This document shows positions 1-8,272 of a DNA stretch of 35,266 nucleotides, piece by piece. Numbering within the stretch: position 1 is the stretch's first letter; each line of letters opens with the position of its first letter. Source of the stretch: Arcobacter sp. (GTDB lineage Bacteria > Campylobacterota > Campylobacteria > Campylobacterales > Arcobacteraceae); assembly GCA_002685075.1 (NCBI GenBank), contig NYWO01000056.1, forward strand, positions 1-35,266. The letters run 5' to 3'. A program made the position numbers and the translations under genes. The notes beneath the pieces were generated by a model that searched no databases, was not told the DNA's origin, and worked only from the letters and a program-made list of their open reading frames with translations.

Positions 1-377
1 AAGGCTAAAATCAATACCCCAAGAAAATTAAAATCATTTTCAATAGCAACCAATGAACCCGTAATAGCAAAGGATACAAGCCCTATAGCATCAGATACAA
101 TGAAAGCAGTTTTACCTTCTAAATCATCTATTTTATGAAGTTTTAATACAAGTGAAATTAAAACAGTGGCTACCACTAAGGTTACCGGTAATACATCGGT
201 AAATACATATGGTGTTTTATTTGCTAGTACATCTCTTGTCATTCCTCCACCAAGTGCAGTTAAAAATGCTGATATAAAAACACCTAAAATATCTAGTTTA
301 TAATGTACTGCAATTAAAAACCCCGATAGGGCAAAACAAATTACACCAATAATATCTGCTAATTGCAGTGCTGTCAT
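1..377 (-). CDS. TRIC/UPF0126-family membrane channel (3' part cut off)
   Basis: The reading frame starts at ATG 375-377 after a good AAAGG site and runs off the left edge of the window, so only about 125 residues are visible. They contain two glycine-rich hydrophobic repeats, with TALGGGMTRDVL near residues 41-52, the hallmark of the UPF0126/TRIC family (YicG/YadS type), which forms trimeric cation channels in the inner membrane. The start lies 47 bases downstream of the glutaminase stop on the same strand, so co-transcription is likely. Family assignment is strong; the physiological substrate in bacteria is poorly defined. Confidence 0.85.
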   Translation of the reverse strand, partial: MTALQLADIIGVICFALSGFLIAVHYKLDILGVFISAFLTALGGGMTRDVLANKTPYVFTDVLPVTLVVATVLISLVLKLHKIDDLEGKTAFIVSDAIGLVSFAITGSLVAIENDFNFLGVLILA

Positions 378-424
378 ATATAAACCTTTGTGATTTTTGA
401 TGATGAGATTATACTACAGCCTTT

Positions 425-1342
425 TTAAAAGATGGATAAACCTGTCTTATCTGTAAAAAGTTCTAATGCTTTTGTTCCAGCATACGAGTTTCCAAATTTA
501 TTTAATCTTGGAGAATAAACACAAATAGCCATTTTCTTAGGAACAATAGCTACAATTCCTCCTCCAACACCACTTTTACCAGGAAGACCAACTCTGTAGG
601 CAAAATCACCTGAAGCATCATAATGTCCACATGTTAACATTAAAGAGTTTATTCTTTTTGCTTTGCTTTCATTTATAAGCTGTTCATTTGTTATAGGATT
701 TACTCCATGGTTTGCTAGAAATAGCATAGATTTTGCTAGTTGAGTTGTACTCATATCAATAGAACATTGTTTAAAATATGTTTGCATTACACTATCTGTA
801 AAGTTTTTTATATTTTTAAAACTCTTCATCATATTAATAAGTGCTAGATTTCTATGTCCATGTTTTAGTTCTGATTTAAATACTTCTTTATTATATGTAA
901 TGCTATGGTCATTTGTTGCATCTTGTATAAAATGAAGTATATAATCAAATGTATTCTCTTTATATAAAGATATTAAAGAATCTGTTGTTACTATTGCTCC
1001 TGCATTTATGAAAGGGTTTCTAGGAACACCATTTTCATACTCTAATTGAACTAAAGAGTTAAAAGGATCACCTGATGGTTCATGTCCTACTCTTTTATAT
1101 AACTCTTTACTATAATTTTGTAAGGCTAAAGCAAAGGTAAATACTTTTGAAATACTTTGAATAGAAAAAGGTTTTTTGTGTGAGCCTATATGATATTCAT
1201 TTAAATCTACATCAATAATACTCATAGCAAAATCATTTTTCTTTACTTTTTGTAAAGCTGGAATATAGTTTGCAACTTCACCTTTTTTTAGGTGAGGTTT
1301 AATTTCTTCTTTAATCTCTTCTAAAACTTCTTGATAATTCAT
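425..1342 (-). CDS. glsA: glutaminase (serine-dependent, GlsA family)
   Basis: 305 residues, the normal length for the bacterial glutaminase family, which hydrolyses L-glutamine to glutamate and ammonia in the cytoplasm. The fold is beta-lactamase-like: the catalytic Ser-x-x-Lys is visible as S63-I-S-K66, NAGAIVT near residue 113 supplies the conserved Asn, and the GLPGKSGVGGGI segment near residue 255 is the family signature around the oxyanion hole. The ATG at 1340-1342 has an AAAGG site about 8 bases upstream. It is divergent from typA and probably co-transcribed with the TRIC-like gene downstream. No regulatory or STAS domain is attached. The assignment is confident. Confidence 0.95.
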   Translation of the reverse strand: MNYQEVLEEIKEEIKPHLKKGEVANYIPALQKVKKNDFAMSIIDVDLNEYHIGSHKKPFSIQSISKVFTFALALQNYSKELYKRVGHEPSGDPFNSLVQLEYENGVPRNPFINAGAIVTTDSLISLYKENTFDYILHFIQDATNDHSITYNKEVFKSELKHGHRNLALINMMKSFKNIKNFTDSVMQTYFKQCSIDMSTTQLAKSMLFLANHGVNPITNEQLINESKAKRINSLMLTCGHYDASGDFAYRVGLPGKSGVGGGIVAIVPKKMAICVYSPRLNKFGNSYAGTKALELFTDKTGLSIF

Positions 1343-1376
1343 ATATAACCTTTATATACTAAAAATAAATTTGAGT

Positions 1377-1385
1377 ATTGTACCA
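1377..1385 (-). promoter_or_regulatory. extended -10 promoter of glsA
   Basis: On the minus strand this reads TGGTACAAT, an extended -10 (TGn followed by TACAAT), about 35 bases upstream of the glsA start. No good -35 hexamer is seen 16-18 bases further up, which is common in Campylobacterota. This is a sequence-only prediction. Confidence 0.5.
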
Positions 1386-1465
1386 AAGACTGGGAAGATA
1401 AAAAGTGTATATGTCATCAATTTGTAATTGTTAAGACAATGTATCTATAGTTTAAGCAAGTTTTT

Positions 1466-1473
1466 AGTATAAT
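1466..1473 (+). promoter_or_regulatory. -10 promoter element of typA
   Basis: A perfect TATAAT at 1468-1473, preceded by T-rich sequence, lies about 70 bases upstream of the typA ATG. No clear TTGACA-like hexamer is present. The predicted leader is about 60 bases long and A-rich. Confidence 0.6.
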
Positions 1474-1542
1474 CGCGAAAACATATCAGGAAAATTTTAG
1501 CTAAACTTAAAACTTCCTTTAAAATTATTATAAAGAGAATAA

Positions 1543-3360
1543 ATGAGAGACATTAGAAATATTGCAGTTATTGCGCACGTTGACCATGGTAAAACAACAC
1601 TTGTTGATGAATTATTAAAACAATCAGGAACTTTTTCTTCGCACCAAGAAGTAGATGAAAGAGTTATGGATAGTAATGATATTGAAAAAGAAAGAGGAAT
1701 TACAATTCTTTCTAAGAATACTGCTATTGATTATGAAGGTGTAAGAATTAACATTATTGACACTCCAGGCCATGCTGACTTTGGTGGAGAAGTTGAGAGA
1801 GTTCTTAAGATGGTTGACTCAGTATTATTACTAGTTGATGCTCAAGAAGGTACTATGCCTCAAACTAAATTCGTTGTTAAAAAAGCATTACAATTAGGTC
1901 ATAGACCAATTGTTGTTATTAACAAAATTGATAAGCCAGGTGCTGATGCAGATAGAGTTGTTGATGAAGTATTTGACCTGTTTGACCAAATGGGTGCAAC
2001 AGAAGAACAATTAGAATTCCCAGTTGTTTATGCAGCAGCAAGAGATGGTTATGCAAAACTTGACCTAGAAGAGCCTAATGAAAATTTAATCCCATTATTT
2101 ACAACTATTTTAAATGAAGTTCCAAAGCCAAAAGGTTCTGATGAAAATGGTCTTCAATTACAAGTATTTACACTTGACTATGACAACTTCATTGGAAAAA
2201 TTGGTATTGCTAGAATCTTCAACGGTACTATTTCTATGGGCGAAACAGTAACTTTAGTTAAAGCTGATGGTGAAAGAATCAAAGGTAGAGTTACTAAACT
2301 TATTGGATTCAAAGGTGTTGATAGATTTGATATCCAAACTGCTGGTACTGGTGATATTGTTGCTGTTGCTGGTTTTGAAACAATTGATGTTGGTGATTCA
2401 CTTTGTGATCCTACTAACCCAATGCCATTAGATCCAATGCATATTGAAGAGCCTACATTATCTGTTACTTTTGCAGTAAATGATTCTCCATTAGCAGGAA
2501 CTGAAGGTAAATATGTAACTTCTAACAAAATTGATGAAAGACTAGTTGCTGAAATGAATACTAATATTGCTATGAATTATGAGCAAATTGGTGAAGGTAA
2601 ATTCAAAGTTAACGGTAGAGGTGAATTACAAATTTGTATCCTTGCTGAAAACATGAGAAGAGAAGGTTTTGAGTTCTCTATTGGTAGACCAGAAGTAATT
2701 ACTAAAGAAGAAAATGGTGTAACATTAGAGCCATTTGAGCATTTAGTAATTGATACACCTGATGAGTTCTCTGGAGCAATTATTGAGAAGTTAGGAAAAA
2801 GAAAAGCTAATATGACAAACATGGTACCAATGGGTTCTGGTTATACAAGGTTAGAGTTTGAAATTCCAGCAAGAGGATTAATCGGTATTAGAACTGAGTT
2901 CTTAACTGAAACTAAAGGTGAGGGTGTTATGAATCACTCATTCTTAGAATTTAGACCTCACTCAGGTGTTGTTGAGTCTAGAAAATATGGAGCATTAGTT
3001 TCTATGGAAAATGGTGAAGCTGTTGGTTATTCAATCTTCAACTTACAAGATAGAGGGATTATGTACATTAAACCTCAAGATAAAGTTTATAACGGAATGG
3101 TTGTTGGTCAACATGCAAAAGCAAATGACTTAGATATCAATCCTATTAAAGCTAAGCAACAATCGAATGTTAGATCTTCTGGTGCAGATGAAGCCATTAA
3201 GTTAGTTCCACCAAGAGTTATGTCTTTAGAAAATGCATTAGAGTGGATTGAAGAAGATGAGCTTGTTGAAGTAACTCCTGTTTCTATTAGAGTTAGAAAA
3301 AGAGAGCTTGACCCAACAGCTAGAAAAAGAACAGCAAAGAAAGCAAAATTCGCTGAATAA
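1543..3360 (+). CDS. typA: ribosome-associated GTPase TypA/BipA
   Basis: 605 residues, full length for TypA/BipA, a translational GTPase that binds the ribosome and supports 50S assembly and growth under stress or cold. All G motifs are visible: [10 protein letters not shown] at 11-20 (P-loop), RGITI at 51-55, DTPGH at 73-77 and NKID at 127-130. EF-G-like domains II, III and V and the TypA-specific C-terminal domain follow; the C-terminus ends in a basic tail rich in Arg and Lys. The ATG follows an AAAGAG site. It is a single gene with its own promoter and a strong terminator. Confidence 0.98.
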   Translation: MRDIRNIAVIAHVDHGKTTLVDELLKQSGTFSSHQEVDERVMDSNDIEKERGITILSKNTAIDYEGVRINIIDTPGHADFGGEVERVLKMVDSVLLLVDAQEGTMPQTKFVVKKALQLGHRPIVVINKIDKPGADADRVVDEVFDLFDQMGATEEQLEFPVVYAAARDGYAKLDLEEPNENLIPLFTTILNEVPKPKGSDENGLQLQVFTLDYDNFIGKIGIARIFNGTISMGETVTLVKADGERIKGRVTKLIGFKGVDRFDIQTAGTGDIVAVAGFETIDVGDSLCDPTNPMPLDPMHIEEPTLSVTFAVNDSPLAGTEGKYVTSNKIDERLVAEMNTNIAMNYEQIGEGKFKVNGRGELQICILAENMRREGFEFSIGRPEVITKEENGVTLEPFEHLVIDTPDEFSGAIIEKLGKRKANMTNMVPMGSGYTRLEFEIPARGLIGIRTEFLTETKGEGVMNHSFLEFRPHSGVVESRKYGALVSMENGEAVGYSIFNLQDRGIMYIKPQDKVYNGMVVGQHAKANDLDINPIKAKQQSNVRSSGADEAIKLVPPRVMSLENALEWIEEDELVEVTPVSIRVRKRELDPTARKRTAKKAKFAE

Positions 3361-3382
3361 AATTAGATTTATCTATTTTTAT

Positions 3383-3417
3383 AAAAGGATGAGCTTTTTA
3401 GCTCATCCTTTTTTTTT
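3383..3417 (+). terminator. rho-independent terminator of typA
   Basis: Perfect 9-bp stem GGATGAGCT (3387-3395) with AGCTCATCC (3400-3408), TTTT loop, extended by four A-T pairs and running into nine T residues (3409-3417). It sits 22 bases after the typA stop. Confidence 0.95.
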
Positions 3418-3500
3418 ACAAAATTTTTAGACAAAAGGGTTTATATGTCCGATATGAAGGTATTTAGGATTAGACAAAATTTAATAAATATAAAAAAATA

Positions 3501-3537
3501 ATAGGAGAATTTTTTCTCCTATAAAAAGGAGAAAAAA
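3501..3537 (+). promoter_or_regulatory. two mutually exclusive hairpins over a ribosome binding site
   Basis: Hairpin 1 pairs ATAGGAGAA (3501-3509) with TTCTCCTAT (3514-3522) around a TTTT loop: 9 perfect pairs. Hairpin 2 pairs TTTTTTCTCCT (3510-3520) with AGGAGAAAAAA (3527-3537) around a 6-base loop: 11 perfect pairs, covering the ribosome binding site and the first base of the start codon of the small ORF at 3537. The TTCTCCT segment is shared, so both cannot form at once: hairpin 1 frees the start site and hairpin 2 hides it. This layout is seen directly; a switch function is inference. Confidence 0.6.
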
Positions 3538-3620
3538 TGGAAAATATTAAAGATTATATAATAGTAATTACAATTGAATTTATCACAGTATTTACTAGCT
3601 TTATATTTATTAGTAATTAG
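3537..3620 (+). CDS. 27-residue hydrophobic small protein (possible membrane peptide)
   Basis: ATG at 3537 follows a strong AAAAAGGAG site by five bases. The product starts MENIKDYI and is then almost wholly hydrophobic and beta-branched (Ile, Val, Phe, Thr) from residue 8 to 25, enough for one membrane span, with a TAG stop at 3618. It stands alone between the typA terminator and the 3' end of the convergent AraC-type gene. I do not recognise it. A short toxic or regulatory membrane peptide would fit the occluded start site, but a chance ORF in AT-rich DNA cannot be excluded. Confidence 0.45.
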   Translation: MENIKDYIIVITIEFITVFTSFIFISN

Positions 3621-3632
3621 ACTTATTATAAA

Positions 3633-4514
3633 TTATGAAAATCTAATAGGCAAATAATAATTTGCTTTAAACTGTGAACTATTATCAAAGAAATCATTCT
3701 TCTCAAACTTTATGTATGAGGGAATGGTAGTAGCTTCATAACCACTATTTGGTAACCAATAGTGATATACCCATTGAATGAACTTTAAAATATCCTCATA
3801 CTTACCTTCAAAAGGAAACTTTGCACATAAACCATCATACAAATTAAAAAATGGTAAATTACTATTTTCAACAATATCTGCTTTATCTACCATAATTGCA
3901 GCCACATAATGACAATCTTCAGCTTTTGTAATAATAGGATTATCATGGTAAATACCAACTTGAGAATAGTTTATGATATTATTTGTATAAACCCAAGCTT
4001 TTAACTTTTGCCATGTTTGTCTAGCATGTGTTCCTAAACCTTTTTCTCTAATATAATAAGCTACTTTTTTTTCTATTTTAACAATTTGTGCTTCTATTAG
4101 AGAAAAGTCTTTTTTAATAAGACTTAATGAAGAATTAGAGTTTATTATTTTGTCAGAGAATTCTTTATATCCACCTTTTCTCCATTGCTTTGGTGTTTGA
4201 TTAAACCTTTGTTTAAAAGCTCGTAGAAATGATGTTTGAGAGCTATATCCACACATCGATGCAATTTTACTAATAGTTGAACCTTGATTAGTAATTAATA
4301 AATTGGATGCTTTTTGTAATCTAATTGATTTAATTGTTTCATATATATTTTCACCCATTTGTTCTTTAAAAATTCTATGAAAGTGAAACTTACTTACTTT
4401 AAATTCAATTGCCATTGCAGATATATTTATATCTGTATCGATGTAAGTATTTATATAATTTACCATCTCATTGGCTATTTTACAGTGTTTTAATGATGTT
4501 TCTTTCTTATGCAT
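3633..4514 (-). CDS. AraC-family transcriptional regulator with GyrI-like effector domain
   Basis: 293 residues. The N-terminal third (about residues 10-112) is an AraC/XylS DNA-binding domain with both helix-turn-helix units: FKVSKFHFHRIFKE near 42 and the signature KIASMCGYSSQTSFLRAFKQ near 83. The remainder (about 135-293) looks like a GyrI/Rob-type effector-binding domain, found in regulators that sense drugs or small hydrophobic ligands. The ATG has GGAT upstream. It is divergent from an EamA exporter with 135 bases between the starts, which suggests it controls that gene and itself. The ligand is unknown. Confidence 0.9.
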   Translation of the reverse strand: MHKKETSLKHCKIANEMVNYINTYIDTDINISAMAIEFKVSKFHFHRIFKEQMGENIYETIKSIRLQKASNLLITNQGSTISKIASMCGYSSQTSFLRAFKQRFNQTPKQWRKGGYKEFSDKIINSNSSLSLIKKDFSLIEAQIVKIEKKVAYYIREKGLGTHARQTWQKLKAWVYTNNIINYSQVGIYHDNPIITKAEDCHYVAAIMVDKADIVENSNLPFFNLYDGLCAKFPFEGKYEDILKFIQWVYHYWLPNSGYEATTIPSYIKFEKNDFFDNSSQFKANYYLPIRFS

Positions 4515-4584
4515 TTTCTAATCCATATGAGTTTTTGCATACTATAACAATAATAGAGTAAATAATTAGCACTAAATGATAATA

Positions 4585-4616
4585 AATTAAGCATTAATTA
4601 TAAAGTTATAAACTTT
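4585..4616. promoter_or_regulatory. paired palindromes in the araC-type/eamA divergent promoter region
   Basis: Two small palindromes lie side by side: AATTA-AGC-ATTAATT-type symmetry at 4585-4599 and AAAGTT-ATA-AACTTT (perfect 6-bp arms) at 4602-4616, just upstream of the eamA leader. A TATAGT -10 candidate for the regulator is at 4543-4548 (minus strand). They are plausible operators for the AraC-type protein, but AT-rich palindromes arise easily by chance. Confidence 0.35.
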
Positions 4617-4649
4617 TTTATTGGTTATTATTCTACAAAAGGATTAAAA

Positions 4650-5537
4650 ATGACAAAAAGAGATTTAAGTATTGCATTATTTATAACATTTATTTGGGGT
4701 ATTAATTTTTCATTTATAAAATTAGGATTATCTTCTTTAGATCCATTTATGTTAGCAGCACTTAGGTTTTTTCTTTGTTGTTTTCCATTAGTTTTTTTTA
4801 TTAAAAAACCTGATGTAGAATTTAAATATATTGTTTCTTATGGTTTATTATTTGGAGTTGGACTTTGGGGCGTACTATATTTAGGAATGTACTTTGGTGT
4901 CTCAGCAGGTGTTGCTTCTATCGTTTTACAGTTAGGAGTATTTTTAACTGTATTATTATCTTATATAATTTTAAATGAAAAAATCTATATTCATAATAAA
5001 ATTGCATTTATTGTTGCATTGATTGGAATTTTCTTGATATTTTTACTTGATGATGGAACAGTTACAGTATTAGGAATGATGTTTGTAATTTTATCTTCAG
5101 TATCTTTTGCCTTTTTGCAAATAATAGTAAAAAAAGCAAAGACTAAAGATGTATTTTCATTTCTAGTTTATTCAACACTTTTTCCACCTATACCTCTTCT
5201 TTTATTATCATATATAACAAATGGAGATGTTGTCTTTATAAATTTTCTTAGTAATATTGATTCTAATGCAATTATTTCAATACTTTTTCAAGTATATCCA
5301 ACAACGTTATTTGGTTATTACATTTGGAATATATTGTTAAATAAATACAAGGTATCTCAGATATCTCCACTTAGTTTACTAATACCAATATTTGGTCTAT
5401 TAGGTTCATATTTATTTTTTAATGAAGAAGTTGGATTTTATAAAATATTAGCTTCTTTGGTAATTATTCTAGGATTAGTTATAAATACTTTTGGTGCTAA
5501 AGTATTTACTAATTTAAAAAGAGTCGATAAAGACTAA
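4650..5537 (+). CDS. EamA/DMT-superfamily transporter
   Basis: 295 residues with about ten hydrophobic segments arranged as two EamA repeats (roughly residues 5-130 and 145-285). The start FITFIWGINFSFIKLGL with DPFMLAALRFF near residue 32 is typical of the DMT superfamily of inner-membrane metabolite exporters (YdcZ/RhaT-like; amino acid or metabolite efflux). AAAGGA lies 7 bases before the ATG. The neighbouring divergent AraC-type regulator suggests inducible export; the substrate cannot be told from sequence. Confidence 0.9.
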   Translation: MTKRDLSIALFITFIWGINFSFIKLGLSSLDPFMLAALRFFLCCFPLVFFIKKPDVEFKYIVSYGLLFGVGLWGVLYLGMYFGVSAGVASIVLQLGVFLTVLLSYIILNEKIYIHNKIAFIVALIGIFLIFLLDDGTVTVLGMMFVILSSVSFAFLQIIVKKAKTKDVFSFLVYSTLFPPIPLLLLSYITNGDVVFINFLSNIDSNAIISILFQVYPTTLFGYYIWNILLNKYKVSQISPLSLLIPIFGLLGSYLFFNEEVGFYKILASLVIILGLVINTFGAKVFTNLKRVDKD

Positions 5538-5867
5538 AATAATAGAGATAACTTTCATAAAAAATTATAATATTAAATAAAATGAAAATTATCTCTATAG
5601 AAAAGGAAAGAAGAAAGTAAATCCAATTAGGATGATTGGCTTATATCTAGCTTTGGCTTATAGTAGGAGGCCATAAAACGTATTGTATATATTAAGTGCT
5701 AAGATACTTTTTACTTCTTGGTTTGAAATCAAAGTTATTAATCAGTTTTATTTTTTAATATTTATTAAATTGGAGGAAAATAAAATAAATACTGATGTAA
5801 ATATTATGAAATTCATAAAGAAATTATATACTTCAATGATTAATGAATATTAAACACAAAGTTAAGA
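5538..5867. other. gene-poor 330-base stretch with structured repeats
   Basis: I see no convincing gene. It holds a long inverted repeat at 5542-5598 (listed separately) and a locally less AT-rich block at about 5620-5680 with a TTGGCTTATA direct repeat (5636-5645 and 5653-5662) and a small CCAAT/ATTGG hairpin at 5623-5639. A frame without ATG start is open from 5677 to 5853. The block could be a small RNA or gene remnant. No T-tract terminator for either flanking convergent gene is evident. Confidence 0.4.
5542..5598. repeat. 17-bp inverted repeat
   Basis: Arm 5542-5558 (ATAGAGATAACTTTCAT) is the reverse complement of arm 5582-5598 except at one position, with a 23-base AT-only loop. In minus-strand RNA the odd pair would be a tolerated G-U; in plus-strand RNA it is a C-A mismatch. 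There is no T-run on either side, so it is not a classic terminator. Confidence 0.7.
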
Positions 5868-7169
5868 TTAGTTAACAATTTTTTTAATTGATTTAATTAA
5901 GTCTTTTATTTCATCTTCACTTTGAGAAAAATGAATAGAAATTCTAATCCATCCTGGATTTTCTTCATTTTCTAAATCATCAATTCCTAGTAAATCATGA
6001 CCATAAGGTCCAGCACATGAACATCCTGCTCTTGTTTGGAAACCTTTTGTAGATGAAAGCTTTGAACACAATTCATAAGGGTCATGGTTTTGAATATTAA
6101 ATGAAACTATTCCAATATTATCTTCTTTCTTATTCCCATAAATTTCACAATTTGGAATATCTGTAAGACCATTGATTAACAATTTTTTTAAAGTATTTTT
6201 TCTTGTCTTTATAAAATCAAAACCAATTTCATTTCTGAGTTGATAAGCTAAACTTGCTCTAATTAATTGCAAGATCCCAGGAGTACCAGCGTCTTCTCTT
6301 ACTTGTATATCTTTTTGATAAACTTGTTTTTGCTTATTTACATATTTAACTGTTCCCCCACCTGCAAAAGAAGGAGCGATTGTTGTATCTATTAATGATT
6401 TTCTTATAACTAATAAACCACAAGAACCAGGACCGCCAAGAAGCTTATGTGGAGACATAAACATTGCATCATATAAATGTGAAGGAATATTCATATATGG
6501 TGATGAAGCTGCTGCATCGAAGCAAATTGTAGCATTGTATTTACGTAATATTTTTGATATCTCTTCATATTTTGTGATAATTCCTGTAACATTTGAAGCT
6601 ACACAAAATGATGCTATAATTTCTCTGTTTTTATTATCTTCAAGAACTTGTTTTAAATGTTCTAAATCTATTAATCCACATTCACATAAATTTATTCTTT
6701 GAATTTCACAAAGTGCTTCTCTAAATGAAACTTCATTGGAATGATGTTCATAAGGTCCAACAATTACTAAAGGTAGTTTTGACTTATCAACATTAATGTT
6801 ATATCGTTTTTTAGTTGCTGGGGGAATATAAAGACCCATAAGCTCTTGAAAATTTTTAATAGCAGCAGTTGTACCACAGCCATTTGGAAGTATTGCAAAC
6901 TCATCTGTAATTTCTAGATTTTTTGCTAAGTTTAATCTAGCCATTTCATAGTAATTACTTGTTGTATCTGCATTTGATGATTCTTTTGAATGAGTATTTG
7001 CATAAGTTTCTAAGACGTCATGTATTCTATTTTCTATTTGTCTAAAGGCTAGACCTGTTGCAGTATAGTCAAAATACTCTTTTTTATTTTTTCCAATAGT
7101 GTTATATCGTATAAAATTAAGAGTATCTGTATTTTCATTTAAAAATGGTTTGAAAATTTTGTTATTCAT
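5868..7169 (-). CDS. class V aminotransferase, cysteine desulfurase-like (SufS/CsdA type)
   Basis: 433 residues, the last gene of the sulfur operon, 8 bases after the half reductase gene. Class V PLP fold: HHSN at 142-145 (cofactor stacking), FDAA with D218, and SPHKLLGG with PLP lysine K242. Near the C-terminus RAGCSCAGPYGHDLL (380-394) carries candidate catalytic cysteines C383/C385, as in SufS-type desulfurases that strip sulfur from cysteine. It is not a close match to housekeeping IscS/NifS (around 400 residues with a long mobile Cys loop). Location suggests a sulfur-transfer job tied to assimilation; an epimerase or other lyase activity remains possible. Confidence 0.8.
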   Translation of the reverse strand: MNNKIFKPFLNENTDTLNFIRYNTIGKNKKEYFDYTATGLAFRQIENRIHDVLETYANTHSKESSNADTTSNYYEMARLNLAKNLEITDEFAILPNGCGTTAAIKNFQELMGLYIPPATKKRYNINVDKSKLPLVIVGPYEHHSNEVSFREALCEIQRINLCECGLIDLEHLKQVLEDNKNREIIASFCVASNVTGIITKYEEISKILRKYNATICFDAAASSPYMNIPSHLYDAMFMSPHKLLGGPGSCGLLVIRKSLIDTTIAPSFAGGGTVKYVNKQKQVYQKDIQVREDAGTPGILQLIRASLAYQLRNEIGFDFIKTRKNTLKKLLINGLTDIPNCEIYGNKKEDNIGIVSFNIQNHDPYELCSKLSSTKGFQTRAGCSCAGPYGHDLLGIDDLENEENPGWIRISIHFSQSEDEIKDLIKSIKKIVN

Positions 7170-7177
7170 TGTTCTAC

Positions 7178-8272
7178 TTATATAAAAGGATTAAAGTTCT
7201 CTTTTTGTAACTCGTTTGCTAAAGCACTTGCTTTAGTTGTTGGTGCATCTAATATAATTATATGACCACTATTTGTAAGCTTTAATTTTGAAGCATCATG
7301 TTTTTCAAGTGTAGTTGCAAGATTAATAATATCTGATGAGCTAAAGTTTAATGAATTAACTTTACATCCAATATAACTTTGACCTTCAATAGCACTATTA
7401 TTTATTCCAAAGTGTTCACCTTTTGTAGCTGTGGAGTCAATTCCGATATCAATCTTTTTTATAGAAAAATTAATTGATGAATCTAAAATATTATTAAATT
7501 CATTTATTCCCCAAGTATCGATAAGTGAAGAAAAACTACTTTTATTAATGTCAGTTCTATTTCCATAATCTTTAAAAATATTTGCAATTGCTTTTGCCGT
7601 TTGAAGAATTTGAGAAGGTGTTATAAATCCTATATGTTGACCAGTGATTTTTACTGAAAATAATACTTTATTTGCTTTGTAACTATTTGCTTCAAAACTA
7701 ATATCAGGAGTTTCATCTAAGTTACAGCCTTCTTTACAACCACTAATAGACATTTGTAATTTATTAGGCAAATTTGAAAACTTTTTGTTACCAATAAAAG
7801 CGTCATTTATATTATTTGCTATTTTACTTGTATCAATTAACTGTTTACAATCAACACTATTAATTGGACATGTGATAATACTTCTTACAGTATGTCCTGC
7901 TTCAAAAACAGTATTTAAATTTACATTATGTAAAAGATTAAAAACATGAGGTAAATCATGCATTTTTAACCATTTAAATTCAATTTTTTGGCCAGTTTTT
8001 ATATCTAATGAATTTCTAGCATACTCTTTTGAAATTGATGCTAAAGTTTTTAATTGCTCAACATTTAATTGTCCAAGAGGAAGAGGAACTACAATTCTAA
8101 AATAATTTGTATTATCTTCTTGCTGATAAATTCCATACCATTGAAATCTAATTAAATCTTTAGAAGAGGGTTTTTCACCTAGAACTGCATAGATGTAGAT
8201 GTCGCTTAAGACATCTAATCCATCCTTTTCTTTTTTGATATGTTCTATATTTAAAGCTAAATTATTTGACAT
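7178..8272 (-). CDS. half-length nitrite/sulfite reductase-like protein
   Basis: 364 residues against about 500-570 for sulfite or nitrite reductases. Residues 40-110 are the ferredoxin-like half-domain (IRFQWYGIYQ..., PLGQLNVEQL). Residues 127-240 follow the first siroheme/iron-sulfur half (HTVRSIITCP, SNLPNKLQMSISGC, FKDYGNR). Residues 298-364 are a second ferredoxin-like half-domain, and the protein stops where the second catalytic half would begin. Four cysteines, C135, C142, C179 and C183, are spaced like a [4Fe-4S]/siroheme ligand set but in the first half. Its start overlaps the cysN stop (TAATG), so it is translationally coupled. It probably serves sulfite reduction, but whether it is catalytic alone is open. 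Confidence 0.75.
   Translation of the reverse strand: MSNNLALNIEHIKKEKDGLDVLSDIYIYAVLGEKPSSKDLIRFQWYGIYQQEDNTNYFRIVVPLPLGQLNVEQLKTLASISKEYARNSLDIKTGQKIEFKWLKMHDLPHVFNLLHNVNLNTVFEAGHTVRSIITCPINSVDCKQLIDTSKIANNINDAFIGNKKFSNLPNKLQMSISGCKEGCNLDETPDISFEANSYKANKVLFSVKITGQHIGFITPSQILQTAKAIANIFKDYGNRTDINKSSFSSLIDTWGINEFNNILDSSINFSIKKIDIGIDSTATKGEHFGINNSAIEGQSYIGCKVNSLNFSSSDIINLATTLEKHDASKLKLTNSGHIIILDAPTTKASALANELQKENFNPFI

Noticed and set aside
2178-2822. Long minus-strand open frames inside typA
   Set aside because: They lie wholly antisense to the highly conserved typA frame, encode low-complexity hydrophobic sequence and have no binding sites; they are shadows of codon bias.
5582-5676. Short plus-strand ORFs (12 and 14 codons) and an ATG-less frame to 5853 between eamA and the desulfurase-like gene
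   Set aside because: Very short, no convincing ribosome binding site, no recognisable sequence; better described as intergenic or RNA-like.
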